A DNA stretch of 64,000 bases, taken from positions 1 through 64,000 of the forward strand of contig JABFXY010000015.1 in assembly GCA_013361525.1 (NCBI GenBank), read 5' to 3'. A program made the translations under genes and the position numbers. Origin of the DNA: Polyangiaceae bacterium (GTDB lineage Bacteria > Myxococcota_A > Polyangia > Polyangiales > Polyangiaceae). Below, piece after piece: positions 25,738-34,125 of this stretch (positions within the stretch are counted from its first letter, which is position 1; every line of letters begins with the position of its first letter). A model generated the notes under the pieces. That model worked only from the letters and a program-made list of their open reading frames with translations. It did no database searches and was not told the origin of the DNA.

Positions 25738-26349
25738 TCAGCCTTTGACGAGGCCTTCGAACTTCAGCGCGGCCTGGACGGCGGGACGCGCGGCCACCCG
25801 CTGCTGGAATGCGAGCAGGTTCGGGTAATCCGACAGATCGAGCTTCACGTGGCCCGCCCAATTCGTCACGACGAAAAGGTAGGCGTCGGCGATCGTGAAG
25901 GTGTCGCCGGTGAGGAACTGTTTGTCGGCGAGGGTCTTGTCGATGAGGGCATAGCGCTTCTTCAAATACGCGAGCCGATCCTGGCGCGTCTCTTCCGGCG
26001 TCGTCGGATAGAAGAGCGGCGAATACGACTTGTGGATCTCCGAGTTGATGTACCCGAGGAGCTCCTGCACACGAAACCGCGCCATGCTGCCGGCTTCGGG
26101 GACGAGGCCCGATCCGGGCTTCTTTTCGGCGAGGTATTGGCTGATCACCGGCCCTTCGGTGAGGAGGGCGCCGTCGTCGAGCTGCAGCGCCGGCACGTAT
26201 CCCTTCGGATTTGCGGACGCGTAATCGGCGCCCGTCTCGGTCTTCTTCGTCTTGGTGTCGACCTTCTCGAAGCCGATGTCGATGCCGGCTTCCCGGGCGA
26301 CGATATGGGGAGCGAGGGAACAGGCGCCAGGTGAGAAGTAGAGCTTCAT
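25738..26349 (-). CDS. gstA: Glutathione S-transferase, beta-class GstA-like
   Basis: 203 residues. The thioredoxin-like N-domain begins MKLYFSPGACSLAPH with C10, the catalytic/mixed-disulfide cysteine of beta-class bacterial GSTs. PKGYVPAL (cis-Pro) and LTEGPVISQYLA contribute glutathione contacts. The all-helical C-domain carries TFTIADAYLFVV, the N-capping box of GSTs. Cytoplasmic conjugation of electrophiles with glutathione is expected. It lies 19 nt downstream of nitronate monooxygenase on the same strand and probably shares the promoter controlled by the divergent HxlR regulator. Confidence 0.92.
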   Translation of the reverse strand: MKLYFSPGACSLAPHIVAREAGIDIGFEKVDTKTKKTETGADYASANPKGYVPALQLDDGALLTEGPVISQYLAEKKPGSGLVPEAGSMARFRVQELLGYINSEIHKSYSPLFYPTTPEETRQDRLAYLKKRYALIDKTLADKQFLTGDTFTIADAYLFVVTNWAGHVKLDLSDYPNLLAFQQRVAARPAVQAALKFEGLVKG

Positions 26350-26368
26350 CGTAGTGTCTCCAATCGGT

Positions 26369-27454
26369 TCAATTCGAGTCGGACGTTAGCGAGTAAACGA
26401 GTGAATCCATCAAATCAGCCGCGCTCTTGTGTTGTAGGTTCGGCGCGGATTGGCTGCTCCAGAGCGAAACGAGCTCCGTTCGAGCGTCGCCAACTCGGGC
26501 TCGTGCGGCGCGCTTCAAGGCTCCGGTAAACCAGCTCTGCAGCGGATAGGGTGCGATCTCCGACGCACGTGCCGCGATCTCTTGCGTGAAGCGATTCGAG
26601 AGGCCGCGCGCGAGACGGCCGGAAAAACCGCGCGTCAGCGTGGTGTGAAACGCGCGGTCGCTGAAGAGCATCGCTCGATGCTCCGCGGTCGCGCCCGATT
26701 CTTCGCAGGCGAGGAACGCGGTGCCGATTTGCGCGCCCTGGGCGCCGAGCGCGAGCGCCGCGCGCACGCCGCGGCCATCGACGATGCCACCTGCGGCGAC
26801 GACGGGTGCCTTCACACGATTCGAAACGAGTTGGGTCAGCGAAAAGGTGCCCATCAACGACGATTCCGCGGTTTCGAGGAACGAAGGCCGATGACCGCCA
26901 GCCTCGAAGCCGGTCGCGACGATGACATCCACGCCGGCTTCATCGAGCAGCCGAGCTTCTGCCACGGTCGTGGCCGCGCCGACCGTTGCGATGCCGCGCC
27001 GCCGGCATTGCGAAAGGATTTCGCCGGACGGAATCCCGAAGACGAAGCTGAAGACCGGAGGCCTCGCTTCGATCAGGGCCTGCACCTGGTCTTCGAATCG
27101 GAAGCCCACTTCGCGCGGCGCCGGGGGCTCGGGCCGCTCGAGCCCGAGCTCGCGGAAGTACGGCTCGAACAGCCGATAGGCGCGCTCGAACGATTCGATC
27201 GTAAAGTCGAGCCCACCCGGATCCTGATTCGACACCCACAGGTTCATCGCGAAGGGCTCGCTCGTGAGCGCAGAAATCTCCTTCGTCACGCGGAGGACGT
27301 CGTCGGGCGAGAGAATGTGCGCCCCAAACGAGCCGAGGCCGCCGCGGTTCGCGACGGTCGCGGCCAAATGCGGCGTCGAGAGGCCACCACCGAACGGCCC
27401 TTGGACGATCGGATGACGAATGCCGAGCCGGCGAGCGGCCTCCGTGGTTCCCAT
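26369..27454 (-). CDS. Nitronate monooxygenase family flavoprotein
   Basis: 361 residues, TIM-barrel FMN enzyme. Features: PIVQGPFGGGLSTPHLAATVANRGGLGSFG at the N-terminus, FSFVFGIPS, then DVIVATGFEAGGH carrying the catalytic His, VVAAGGIVDGRG and GAQGAQIGTAFLA binding the FMN phosphate. Nitronate monooxygenases oxidise propionate-3-nitronate and alkyl nitronates to carbonyls and nitrite. It is first in an operon with a glutathione transferase. Upstream is an HxlR gene on the other strand, with GTTACC/GGTTAC repeats in between, so induction by a redox-active or nitro compound is plausible. Confidence 0.9.
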   Translation of the reverse strand: MGTTEAARRLGIRHPIVQGPFGGGLSTPHLAATVANRGGLGSFGAHILSPDDVLRVTKEISALTSEPFAMNLWVSNQDPGGLDFTIESFERAYRLFEPYFRELGLERPEPPAPREVGFRFEDQVQALIEARPPVFSFVFGIPSGEILSQCRRRGIATVGAATTVAEARLLDEAGVDVIVATGFEAGGHRPSFLETAESSLMGTFSLTQLVSNRVKAPVVAAGGIVDGRGVRAALALGAQGAQIGTAFLACEESGATAEHRAMLFSDRAFHTTLTRGFSGRLARGLSNRFTQEIAARASEIAPYPLQSWFTGALKRAARARVGDARTELVSLWSSQSAPNLQHKSAADLMDSLVYSLTSDSN

Positions 27455-27476
27455 GGGCGCCGAACCTAGCCCTCGA

Positions 27477-27538
27477 AGTAACCCTAGGAAAGCTCGTTAC
27501 CGAAGGTTACTCGAGAATGTGGTATCGCTCTGGTAACC
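27477..27538. promoter_or_regulatory. Candidate HxlR operator region
   Basis: Four related heptamers or hexamers: AGTAACC (27477-27483), GTTACC (27496-27501), GGTTACT (27505-27511) and GGTAACC (27532-27538). The first and third form a perfect seven-base inverted repeat; the second and fourth are also inverted to each other. The region lies between the divergent nitronate monooxygenase and HxlR genes. Confidence 0.6.
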
Positions 27539-27543
27539 GGAGA
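27539..27543 (+). promoter_or_regulatory. Shine-Dalgarno supporting a TTG start of the HxlR gene
   Basis: GGAGA lies six bases before the TTG at 27550. An ATG at 27517 lies inside the operator cluster and has no such site. Confidence 0.5.
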
Positions 27544-27549
27544 GCTCGC

Positions 27550-27903
27550 TTGGCCCTGAAGATCCGCAAAAACAAGGCGCCGCCCGTGCCGCCGATCTGT
27601 CCACTCAGCGAGTGCATGTCGCTGCTCGGCGGCGTTTGGACGCCCAATCTGATCTGGTATCTGAGCGGCGGGCCTCGGCGTTTCGGTGAGCTCCGCAGCG
27701 ATATCCCGCGCATCTCCGCGAAGGTATTGAGCGCGAGGTTGCGCGCGATGGAAGAGACGGGCGTCATCCGGCGCACCGTCGTCGCTTCGTCGCCGCCGTC
27801 GGTCGAGTACAGCCTCACCGAGCTCGGGTGTGAGCTCATCCCCGTCATCGAGGCGATCGTGAAGGTGGGGATGAAGCTGAAAAGTCGCCGCCACGCCGCC
27901 TGA
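27550..27903 (+). CDS. HxlR-family winged-helix regulator
   Basis: 117 residues from a TTG; an ATG at 27517 would add 11. The domain shows CPLSECMSLLGGVWTPNLIWYLSGGPRRFGELRSDIPRISAKVLSARLRAMEETGVIRR, the classic HxlR pattern: conserved Cys near the N-terminus, GG-W-T strand, recognition helix S-x-K-V-L and wing. HxlR proteins such as HypR and YodB sense electrophiles or disulfide stress through that cysteine. It is divergent from nitronate monooxygenase-GST, whose promoter region carries its likely operator. Autorepression and control of the detox operon are inferred. Confidence 0.87.
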   Translation: MALKIRKNKAPPVPPICPLSECMSLLGGVWTPNLIWYLSGGPRRFGELRSDIPRISAKVLSARLRAMEETGVIRRTVVASSPPSVEYSLTELGCELIPVIEAIVKVGMKLKSRRHAA

Positions 27904-27946
27904 AGCGCTGTTGTTTCGGGGGCGCGGCTTCGCTCTACTCTCGCCC

Positions 27947-30367
27947 ATGCTGCGCCCCTTCGGGTCGGTCTCCGTTTTCGTGCTCGTGCTGACGATCGCT
28001 GCGCTCTGTTCCGGGTGCGGTGCAGCCGCGAGCTCAGGGCCCGTGGTGCCCGGCGTCACGCGCGCGTCTCATATGTGCGCGGTGCGCAGGGAGATCCACC
28101 GCGCGTTCCGCACCAACGCGAGCTCGGAGAAGTCGACGGCGAGCCGCGGTCCGCGACGCGCTTCGATCGGCTCCGGTCCGTCCGCGCAGCCGTTCGCGGT
28201 CGCGTTCTCGATCGCGGCGCCTGCGACGGCGATCGTGCGCGCCGCCGACGGGTTCGGATCGGGCGTGGTCATCGATCGCGAGCGTGGTCTCGTGCTCACG
28301 AATTTTCACGTCGTCGAGCGCGCTCAAAACGAGAGCTTCGGTTTCCGCGTCAAGGTGGAGTTCGGCCGCCTGCTCGAGAACGGCAGAATGGCTCGCGACG
28401 AGCAGACCTTCGACGGCATCGTCGTGAAAGCCGATCCCGTCCGCGATCTCGCGATCGTGAAGGTCGAAAATCGCCCCGACGATCTGGTCGAGGTGAAGAT
28501 CGCCGAGCGCCCGCCGCACGTCGGTGATCCGGTGCTCGCCGTGGGCCAAGCCGGTCTGGGCATGTTGTGGGGGGCGCGCGTGTGCCACGTCGCCGACGTC
28601 GGCGATCCGATCGAAGATACGAGCCTCTTTGCCGCGCTCGATTGCAGCATTGCGCGGCCCGACGACGATCCCCAGGAGATCTCGCGCCACGCCTCGGAGT
28701 GCGAGCAGACGCGGGAGCGCATTCGATCGTTTCTCGAGCACACCCAACAAGGCCTCGCCATTCAAACGAATTGCTCGCTGATGCAGGGCGACAGCGGCGG
28801 TCCGCTCGTCGACACACACGGCGATCTCGTGGGCCTCAACCAGAGCGTGCGCGACATGGCGAGCCTCCACGTCCACCGTGACGAGATCGCCGACTTCGTC
28901 CGCGACATTCCACAGACCCCGCTCGTGTTTCTGCCCGATCCGTTTTGCGAAGGAGTGCCCAACATCGTCCTCGAGGACGCGGATCTCGACGGCAAGGTCG
29001 ACACGATCGCCGCGGCCTCGTCCGGCTACGTCGAGGACTCGTGGTCGAGCGCGGAGGCGGAGATCAATGCGGCGTTCTTCTTCGACATCGATCAAGACGA
29101 GGGGAAAAAGGCCGATCCGTCGACGGGGGTTCCGTTCGACGCCGAGGTCGCGTTCGTCCAGCGCGGGCGCACGCTCTACGTCTATTACGACACCGACGAC
29201 GACGGCCGTTTCGATGCGCTGGTGGTCGACAAACGCGGCGACGGCAAGGTCGATCGCGGATACCGCATCTCGAAGACCGGCACGATCAAGCTCGACGAGC
29301 CGCTGGGCGAGAAATACGTCTTCGATTCGTCGCTGCTTCCGCCACACGTCGACTTCGGTCGTTTCTCGGCGATGGTTCATCTCATCGGTAGGGCCCACAA
29401 CGCGGAGCCGTCCCTCTCCTCCGCGTTCAGCGAGCCTCCGCCCGACAAGCTGGCGATGCGTGCGCTAGGCGACGGCTACGTCTGGGATTGGGACGGCGAC
29501 GACATCGTCGACAGTTTGGTGACGGTGGGGGTCTTCGGGCGAACGCGCCTCTTCGATCGTACGGGGCAGAGCTTCCAGGGAATGCGCTCCGGCGACAGCG
29601 CCGCGGAGCTCATCGAGCACCCGGAGCGCCTGCGACCGACGATGACGTTCATCTTGCGCGGCGACAGCGCTTTCGCTCAATACGACGAAGACCGAGACGG
29701 CACGGTCGATGTCGTGTCGGTGGGACCGCGCAACTCGCTCGACTTCCTCGTCGCGACGCGAACGCTTCGCCTCGAGGAAGGGAGCGCGCCCGTCGAGATC
29801 GCGGAGGCCGAAGGGCGGCTCTTGCTTCGCCCCGCCTTCGCAGACCTCGACGAGCCTCCGGCCAGCATCGCCTTCGCGGCCGCGCCCGACGACGGCCTCG
29901 GATCCTTTCCCGATCTGCGAAAGCTCGATTCGACGATGTTCCGATTCGACGCCGGCGAAGACGGCGTCGACAAATACGTTCTTTCGTATCGCGATCGCGA
30001 CTCCGTCGCGCTCTTGTTCGACCTCGATCGCAGCACGAAAGAGGTCGCGTGGACGAGCGCATCGGATCTCGCGGAGACGCGGATCTTCGACGCGGAGCTC
30101 GCCGTGTTCTTCCACCGCGGCCTCGCGTGGGCCTTTTACGATACCGACAACGACCGGCGCTTCGATCTCGTCTTCTTTCAGCCGGTCGGGGACGCGAACG
30201 TCAAGCGTGCCTTCCGCGTCCGCGCCGACGGCAGGACCGAGCTGATGGTCGCCGACCGCGAGCAGACGAAGCTGATCCAGCCGAAGCGGTTTTCCTTCAT
30301 CGACCCACGGCGCGTTCGAGAAATTGTGGAAGAGCACGTCGACGTGTCGATGGTCGAGATCTGGTGA
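27947..30367 (+). CDS. Secreted lipoprotein serine protease with EF-hand-like Ca repeats
   Basis: 806 residues. A lipoprotein-like signal peptide ends near C24 (LCSGC). The protease domain (about 85-330) is trypsin/DegP-like: H121 in NFHVV, D167 in VRDLAIVKV, S283 in QGDSGGPLV. It contains an inserted Cys-bearing loop. The remaining 470 residues have at least four D-x-D-x-D-G-x-x-D loops (DADLDGKVDT, DTDDDGRFDA, DEDRDGTVDV, DTDNDRRFDL) and a WDWDGDDIVDS variant, which look like EF-hand/dockerin-type calcium loops between beta-rich segments. This predicts a Ca-stabilised envelope protease. No PDZ domain is seen. The gene follows hxlR by 43 nt and may or may not share its transcript. Confidence 0.8.
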   Translation: MLRPFGSVSVFVLVLTIAALCSGCGAAASSGPVVPGVTRASHMCAVRREIHRAFRTNASSEKSTASRGPRRASIGSGPSAQPFAVAFSIAAPATAIVRAADGFGSGVVIDRERGLVLTNFHVVERAQNESFGFRVKVEFGRLLENGRMARDEQTFDGIVVKADPVRDLAIVKVENRPDDLVEVKIAERPPHVGDPVLAVGQAGLGMLWGARVCHVADVGDPIEDTSLFAALDCSIARPDDDPQEISRHASECEQTRERIRSFLEHTQQGLAIQTNCSLMQGDSGGPLVDTHGDLVGLNQSVRDMASLHVHRDEIADFVRDIPQTPLVFLPDPFCEGVPNIVLEDADLDGKVDTIAAASSGYVEDSWSSAEAEINAAFFFDIDQDEGKKADPSTGVPFDAEVAFVQRGRTLYVYYDTDDDGRFDALVVDKRGDGKVDRGYRISKTGTIKLDEPLGEKYVFDSSLLPPHVDFGRFSAMVHLIGRAHNAEPSLSSAFSEPPPDKLAMRALGDGYVWDWDGDDIVDSLVTVGVFGRTRLFDRTGQSFQGMRSGDSAAELIEHPERLRPTMTFILRGDSAFAQYDEDRDGTVDVVSVGPRNSLDFLVATRTLRLEEGSAPVEIAEAEGRLLLRPAFADLDEPPASIAFAAAPDDGLGSFPDLRKLDSTMFRFDAGEDGVDKYVLSYRDRDSVALLFDLDRSTKEVAWTSASDLAETRIFDAELAVFFHRGLAWAFYDTDNDRRFDLVFFQPVGDANVKRAFRVRADGRTELMVADREQTKLIQPKRFSFIDPRRVREIVEEHVDVSMVEIW

Positions 30368-30405
30368 CCTCAACCCCGGAGCTCGCTTCGATTGACCTCG
30401 CGCCG

Positions 30406-30421
30406 CGGCCCGCACCTTGCA
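30406..30421 (+). promoter_or_regulatory. Sigma-54-like -24/-12 element before the CBS gene
   Basis: CGGCCCG-N4-TTGCA with GG at 30407-30408 and GC at 30419-30420, spaced by ten. It differs from TGGCACG-N4-TTGCA at the first and fifth bases. The ATG of the CBS gene lies 72 nt downstream. Confidence 0.4.
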
Positions 30422-30491
30422 CGCTCGCTGCGCAGTCCTCGCCTGGAATGGGTGAGGGCTCTGGTCGCGGGGTGGAAAAAGGAGCGAATCG

Positions 30492-30941
30492 ATGCTGAGC
30501 CTCTTGGAAATCATGACGCGTGGTGCGCACGCCTGTAGCGAAGACGACTCTGCCAATCGCGCGGCGCAACTCATGTGGGATCACGACATCGGCTGCGTTC
30601 CCATCGTCAATCGCACGGGCCGCCTCATCGGCATCGTGACCGATCGGGACATTTGCATGGCCGCCTCCACGCAGGGCCGCCGTCTGAACGAGATCCCCGC
30701 GATCGACGCCGGCACTCGCGAGGTCGTCGCGGCGCGCGAGGACGATAATATTCAATCGGTCGAAGACCTGATGCGGAGACACCAAATCCGCCGCCTGCCG
30801 GTCGTCGACGGCTCGGGGCGCCTCGTCGGCATGGTGTCGCTGAACGACCTTGCGCGAAAGACGGGGCGCGGCCTCGACGCGAGCGGCGTCGCCGGCACGC
30901 TGGCGTCGATCAGCGAGCACACGCACCGTGTCGCGGCTTGA
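30492..30941 (+). CDS. Tandem CBS-domain protein
   Basis: 149 residues made of two CBS motifs: about 8-60 (MTRGAHACSEDDSANRAAQLMWDHDIGCVPIVN, then LIGIVTDRDICMA) and about 75-130 (REVVAAREDDNIQSVEDLMRRHQIRRLPVVD, then LVGMVSLNDLA). Such stand-alone pairs bind adenosine nucleotides and act as energy or ionic sensors. AAAGGAG lies 7 nt before the ATG. It is cytoplasmic, with no fused effector. A sigma-54-like promoter precedes it, as it does the next two genes. Confidence 0.9.
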   Translation: MLSLLEIMTRGAHACSEDDSANRAAQLMWDHDIGCVPIVNRTGRLIGIVTDRDICMAASTQGRRLNEIPAIDAGTREVVAAREDDNIQSVEDLMRRHQIRRLPVVDGSGRLVGMVSLNDLARKTGRGLDASGVAGTLASISEHTHRVAA

Positions 30942-30958
30942 GATGTCGCTCGTTTCTA

Positions 30959-30974
30959 CGGCACGCGACCTGCT
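30959..30974 (+). promoter_or_regulatory. Sigma-54-like -24/-12 element before the Cys-rich gene
   Basis: CGGCACG-N4-CTGCT, with GG at 30960-30961 and GC at 30972-30973. The GC is 16 nt before the ATG at 30989, so any transcript from it would be nearly leaderless. Confidence 0.4.
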
Positions 30975-30988
30975 AGCGAATGCTCCCC

Positions 30989-31336
30989 ATGAAAGGAAGC
31001 CGGTGGAGACTCGTTCGGGCCGCGTGGTTTCTGTTGCCCCTCGCCACATCGCTGGCCTGGGCGTGCAGACCGGGAGAAGAATTCGAAGAGATCGCGCACC
31101 ATCTGAATTGCGACTTGGTCTGCGATTGGGCGATCGACTGCGGCATCGTTCAAACCTCGTTCGACGCTTGCGACGACCCGTGTGAGGACAATGCGGACGA
31201 CTCCGAGTTCTATGAGTCGGATTTGGAACGGTGTGCGGGGTGCGTCGATGACACGCACGACGAGCTGTCCTGCTCGGACTCGCGTCGCGTCTGCGCCGAT
31301 GAATGCGAGGATATTTTCCCGACCGTGAACATCTAG
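30989..31336 (+). CDS. Small secreted Cys-rich protein
   Basis: 115 residues. MKGSRWRLVRAAWFLLPLATSLAWAC is a signal peptide; the AWAC end could be a weak lipobox or a signal-peptidase-I region. The mature part is acidic and Cys-rich (NCDLVCDWAIDC, CDDPCEDN, CAGCVDD, SCSDSRRVCADEC), consistent with a small disulfide-bonded envelope protein. No family was recognised. An ATG at 30980 is an alternative start. It follows the CBS gene after a 47-nt gap containing a sigma-54-like element. Confidence 0.6.
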   Translation: MKGSRWRLVRAAWFLLPLATSLAWACRPGEEFEEIAHHLNCDLVCDWAIDCGIVQTSFDACDDPCEDNADDSEFYESDLERCAGCVDDTHDELSCSDSRRVCADECEDIFPTVNI

Positions 31337-31368
31337 ATCCTGCGCCCGTTCGGCGGTGCGATCGACTG

Positions 31369-31384
31369 GGGCACGCCCGTTGCA
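31369..31384 (+). promoter_or_regulatory. Near-consensus sigma-54 promoter before the DUF4142 gene
   Basis: GGGCACG-N4-TTGCA differs from TGGCACG-N4-TTGCA at only the first base. GG is at 31370-31371, GC at 31382-31383, spacing ten. The predicted start of transcription near 31395 leaves a leader of about 20 nt with a GAGGAGG site before the ATG at 31415. Confidence 0.6.
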
Positions 31385-31414
31385 GCGAATCCTCCTCGTC
31401 CGAGGAGGTGTTCC

Positions 31415-32086
31415 ATGTCGTTTCAATCCGCGGGCAAACACGCTCCCGTGCTCATTCTCGCGCTGTTCGCGGGGTGTGCGGGAGGCACTGCTGGAATCGA
31501 GGCGGCGACGCCCGCTGCGGGGCCCGTCGAGCCCCGACTGACTATGCGCGAGCAACGCCAAGAGACGCTGACTCGCAAAGAGCCTCAGCCGCTGGCGGAC
31601 GCCTTCACCGACGAAGAGGTCCTCGGCATTCTCGACAAGAGCACCGATCGGCTCATGGCGCAGGCACGCATTGCAGCCGAGAAGGCATCGAACCCCGAAG
31701 TCCGGAAGCTCGCGTCCGATCTCTACATCGAATACGCCGCATTCCGGGAGCGGCAGAGCATGCTCGCAAACCGGATCGGCCTCTTTCAGGAGGACTCGAA
31801 GAAACGCGAGAACCTGCAAATCGGCAAGGAGCTGGACGTCATCATTCTGCTCGAGCACGGTCCGAATACCTTCGACCGCGCATATCTCGCGCAGACCATC
31901 TCCGAGCATCAAGACGCGCTCGACTTGGTAGATCAAAAGATCCTGCCGAGCATCGACGCCCCCGAGCTCCGCGCGTTGATCGAGAGTGACCTGCGCGATG
32001 CATTGCAGAAGAACCTGGCGCGGGCGATCGACACCAATCGAACCATCCGCGACAACGTCGCGCGCGACGCGCGGCAACGCTCGTAA
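31415..32086 (+). CDS. DUF4142-family (ferritin-like) lipoprotein
   Basis: 223 residues. The signal sequence HAPVLILALFAGC ends in a FAGC lipobox, followed by a disordered linker to about 60. The remaining all-helical part (FTDEEVLGILDKSTDRLMAQARIAAEKASNPEVRKLASDLYIEYAAF, then DRAYLAQTISEHQDALDLVDQ) matches DUF4142, a four-helix ferritin-like domain common in secreted stress proteins. The usual second HxxH-type ligand set is not evident, so metal binding is uncertain. AGGAGG lies before the ATG. A near-consensus sigma-54 promoter lies just upstream; the gene is convergent with the TonB-dependent receptor. Confidence 0.78.
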   Translation: MSFQSAGKHAPVLILALFAGCAGGTAGIEAATPAAGPVEPRLTMREQRQETLTRKEPQPLADAFTDEEVLGILDKSTDRLMAQARIAAEKASNPEVRKLASDLYIEYAAFRERQSMLANRIGLFQEDSKKRENLQIGKELDVIILLEHGPNTFDRAYLAQTISEHQDALDLVDQKILPSIDAPELRALIESDLRDALQKNLARAIDTNRTIRDNVARDARQRS

Positions 32087-32103
32087 GAGCGCGGTCGACG
32101 GGG

Positions 32104-34098
32104 TCAGCCCGGCCCGACGGGATAGGCGAAGCGAAATCCGATATAGACCGTTCGTCCCTCACGCGGGCGAAGGTCGCCCGGCAAGGTAGGATCGGCTTCG
32201 ACGCCATTGAGGTTGAGCCCGCCGACGTAGATTTCCGAGTCGGGCCAAATAGGTCTGCCGATGCGGGCGTCGAAGATTGCATAGCTCGGCGTCTCGATCG
32301 ACTGCGCTCCCAGCGTCTCGGGGCTCGCGACGTAGCGGAGCTTGGTCACGAACGAGATCTCGAGCGGCAAGACACCGCGAAACGATGCCCAGAACCCGTG
32401 AGGCGGCCTTCCGGGCAACGGTTCGTCGCTGTCGACGTCGCGGGCGTGGAGGAACGAATAGCCGACGGAGGTCTGGAGCTTCGCTCCGAGGTCATAGGAG
32501 ATCTCCGCGTCGATACCGGCGATTCGTGCCCGGGCGATGTTCTCGTATCGAAACGTGGGAGCCGGAAAGGTCGGGTACCCGACGAGCTCGATCGCGTCTT
32601 CGATCCAATGGCCGTAGCCGCGTGCGCGGAGCAATAGCGGACGAACGGGTCGTGCTTCCGCGCTGCCGTTGATGGTCCACGCCGACTCCGGCTCGAGCGT
32701 CTCGGATCCGATGACGCGTCCGGCGCGCGACGACTCGACGTCGAGCCCCAGTTCGACGGGTGTGGGTGATCGAAAGCCTCGCCCGCCCTCGAAACGAAAG
32801 TTCAACCAAGACAGCGGCCGAACGGCCACGGCGCCCCGCGGCGCGACGAACGGGCCGAATCGATTGCTGCCTTCGACGCGAATGCCGGCGAGCCAGGAGA
32901 GGCTCTTCAAGGGGTCGCCGCGGAGCTCTGCGAACCCTGCGCCCGTCGCGACGAGCGACGGGTCGACATTGCCGAGCAGCGCGCTCGATTCGCTCGCGGG
33001 GAGGTCGCGCAGCTCGATATCGCGGGCGAAGCGCTCGACCTCCGCGCGCAGGCCCACCACCGTCGACAGCGGGGCACCGCGCCCGAAGCTTCCCACCGTC
33101 TCGATGGCGTGGAGCGTGTGCAGCGTCGAAGCCGACTGTCGGATTCCGGAGTCACGGACATCGAGCTCGTCCGATCCGATGATCCACTGCGTGCTGGCGG
33201 ACATCGTCAAGTCGTGCCCGCGGCCGAGCTCGAAGATGCCTCGAAAGCGAGCCGAGATCCGGTGCGACTCCTCCGTCACGTCGATGATCGGCATACCGTC
33301 CGGGTCCGGCTCGGACTGGCGAGCTTTTTCGACGACGCGGGCATATCGAAATCGGGAGTCGGCGCGAAACTTCTTCGATACCCGCATACCGGCGCGGAAC
33401 ACGAACGATTGCTGCTTCAACGAAGGGACGGATACCGGGCCTTCCTCCGTTGGGTGCACGCTGTCGGCGGCGTGCACCGTCGCGTCGAAAGCGGCCCATA
33501 AGTCTCCGCCGCGCAGGCCGATGTTCCGCGTGATGAGGGCGCCCCAACGATAGCGTCCCTCGAGGCGCGCGTTGCCGCTCCACCCGTCGGGCACGGGAGG
33601 CTCGCTGATGAGATTGATCGCGGCGCCGAGCGCGCCGTTGCCCCAGGGAGAGCCGAGCGGGCCGCGGACGACCTCGATCCGATCCGTGTCGGTAATGGGC
33701 AGATCGACCGGGTCGTCGAGCAGCATTCGCTCGCCGTCTTCGAGGAGGAGCACCCTGCGCAGGTCGATGCCGTCGACGAAGAAGGCGAACGGGCGCAGAT
33801 CGTAGATGCCGACGACGTGCTCGAGTGAGTCACCGACGTCGGTTGCTCCTTCGAGCACGATGCGCTCACGCTCGACCACCTCGACGTCGACGATGGATGT
33901 GGCCTTCGGCTCCTCCGTTCGGGTGCCCGTCACGACCGGCTTTGGTCGCGCAGGCTCCTCTTGGGCGAACACGCCTTCGGCAAGCGGCCCCCAGCCGTGA
34001 CCCAATGACACAGCCTCCGTGACCATGAGCCAGCGGAGGACCGTGATCGTACGCGCCCTCTTCCGCAACGGCGGGCGTCGATACAAGTTCGACGCCAA
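32104..34098 (-). CDS. TonB-dependent outer-membrane receptor
   Basis: 664 residues. A basic N-terminus and hydrophobic stretch (about 18-46, ending VFAQ) form a likely signal peptide. The plug domain spans about 55-185, with VVTGTRTEEP, FFVDGIDLRRVLLLEDGERM, DRIEVVRGPLGSPWGNGALGAAINLIS. The rest is a beta-barrel of paired strands ending TVYIGFRFAYPVGPG, with the C-terminal aromatic rule only loosely met. The apparent start is a TTG; downstream starts would shorten the signal region. It closes a six-gene minus-strand run beginning with a kinase at 43423, with lipoprotein genes immediately upstream. The ligand (siderophore, cobalamin, glycan) cannot be told from the sequence. Confidence 0.82.
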   Translation of the reverse strand: MASNLYRRPPLRKRARTITVLRWLMVTEAVSLGHGWGPLAEGVFAQEEPARPKPVVTGTRTEEPKATSIVDVEVVERERIVLEGATDVGDSLEHVVGIYDLRPFAFFVDGIDLRRVLLLEDGERMLLDDPVDLPITDTDRIEVVRGPLGSPWGNGALGAAINLISEPPVPDGWSGNARLEGRYRWGALITRNIGLRGGDLWAAFDATVHAADSVHPTEEGPVSVPSLKQQSFVFRAGMRVSKKFRADSRFRYARVVEKARQSEPDPDGMPIIDVTEESHRISARFRGIFELGRGHDLTMSASTQWIIGSDELDVRDSGIRQSASTLHTLHAIETVGSFGRGAPLSTVVGLRAEVERFARDIELRDLPASESSALLGNVDPSLVATGAGFAELRGDPLKSLSWLAGIRVEGSNRFGPFVAPRGAVAVRPLSWLNFRFEGGRGFRSPTPVELGLDVESSRAGRVIGSETLEPESAWTINGSAEARPVRPLLLRARGYGHWIEDAIELVGYPTFPAPTFRYENIARARIAGIDAEISYDLGAKLQTSVGYSFLHARDVDSDEPLPGRPPHGFWASFRGVLPLEISFVTKLRYVASPETLGAQSIETPSYAIFDARIGRPIWPDSEIYVGGLNLNGVEADPTLPGDLRPREGRTVYIGFRFAYPVGPG

Positions 34099-34125
34099 TC
34101 GTGGTGCGGGCGAGAGGGTGGGCTA

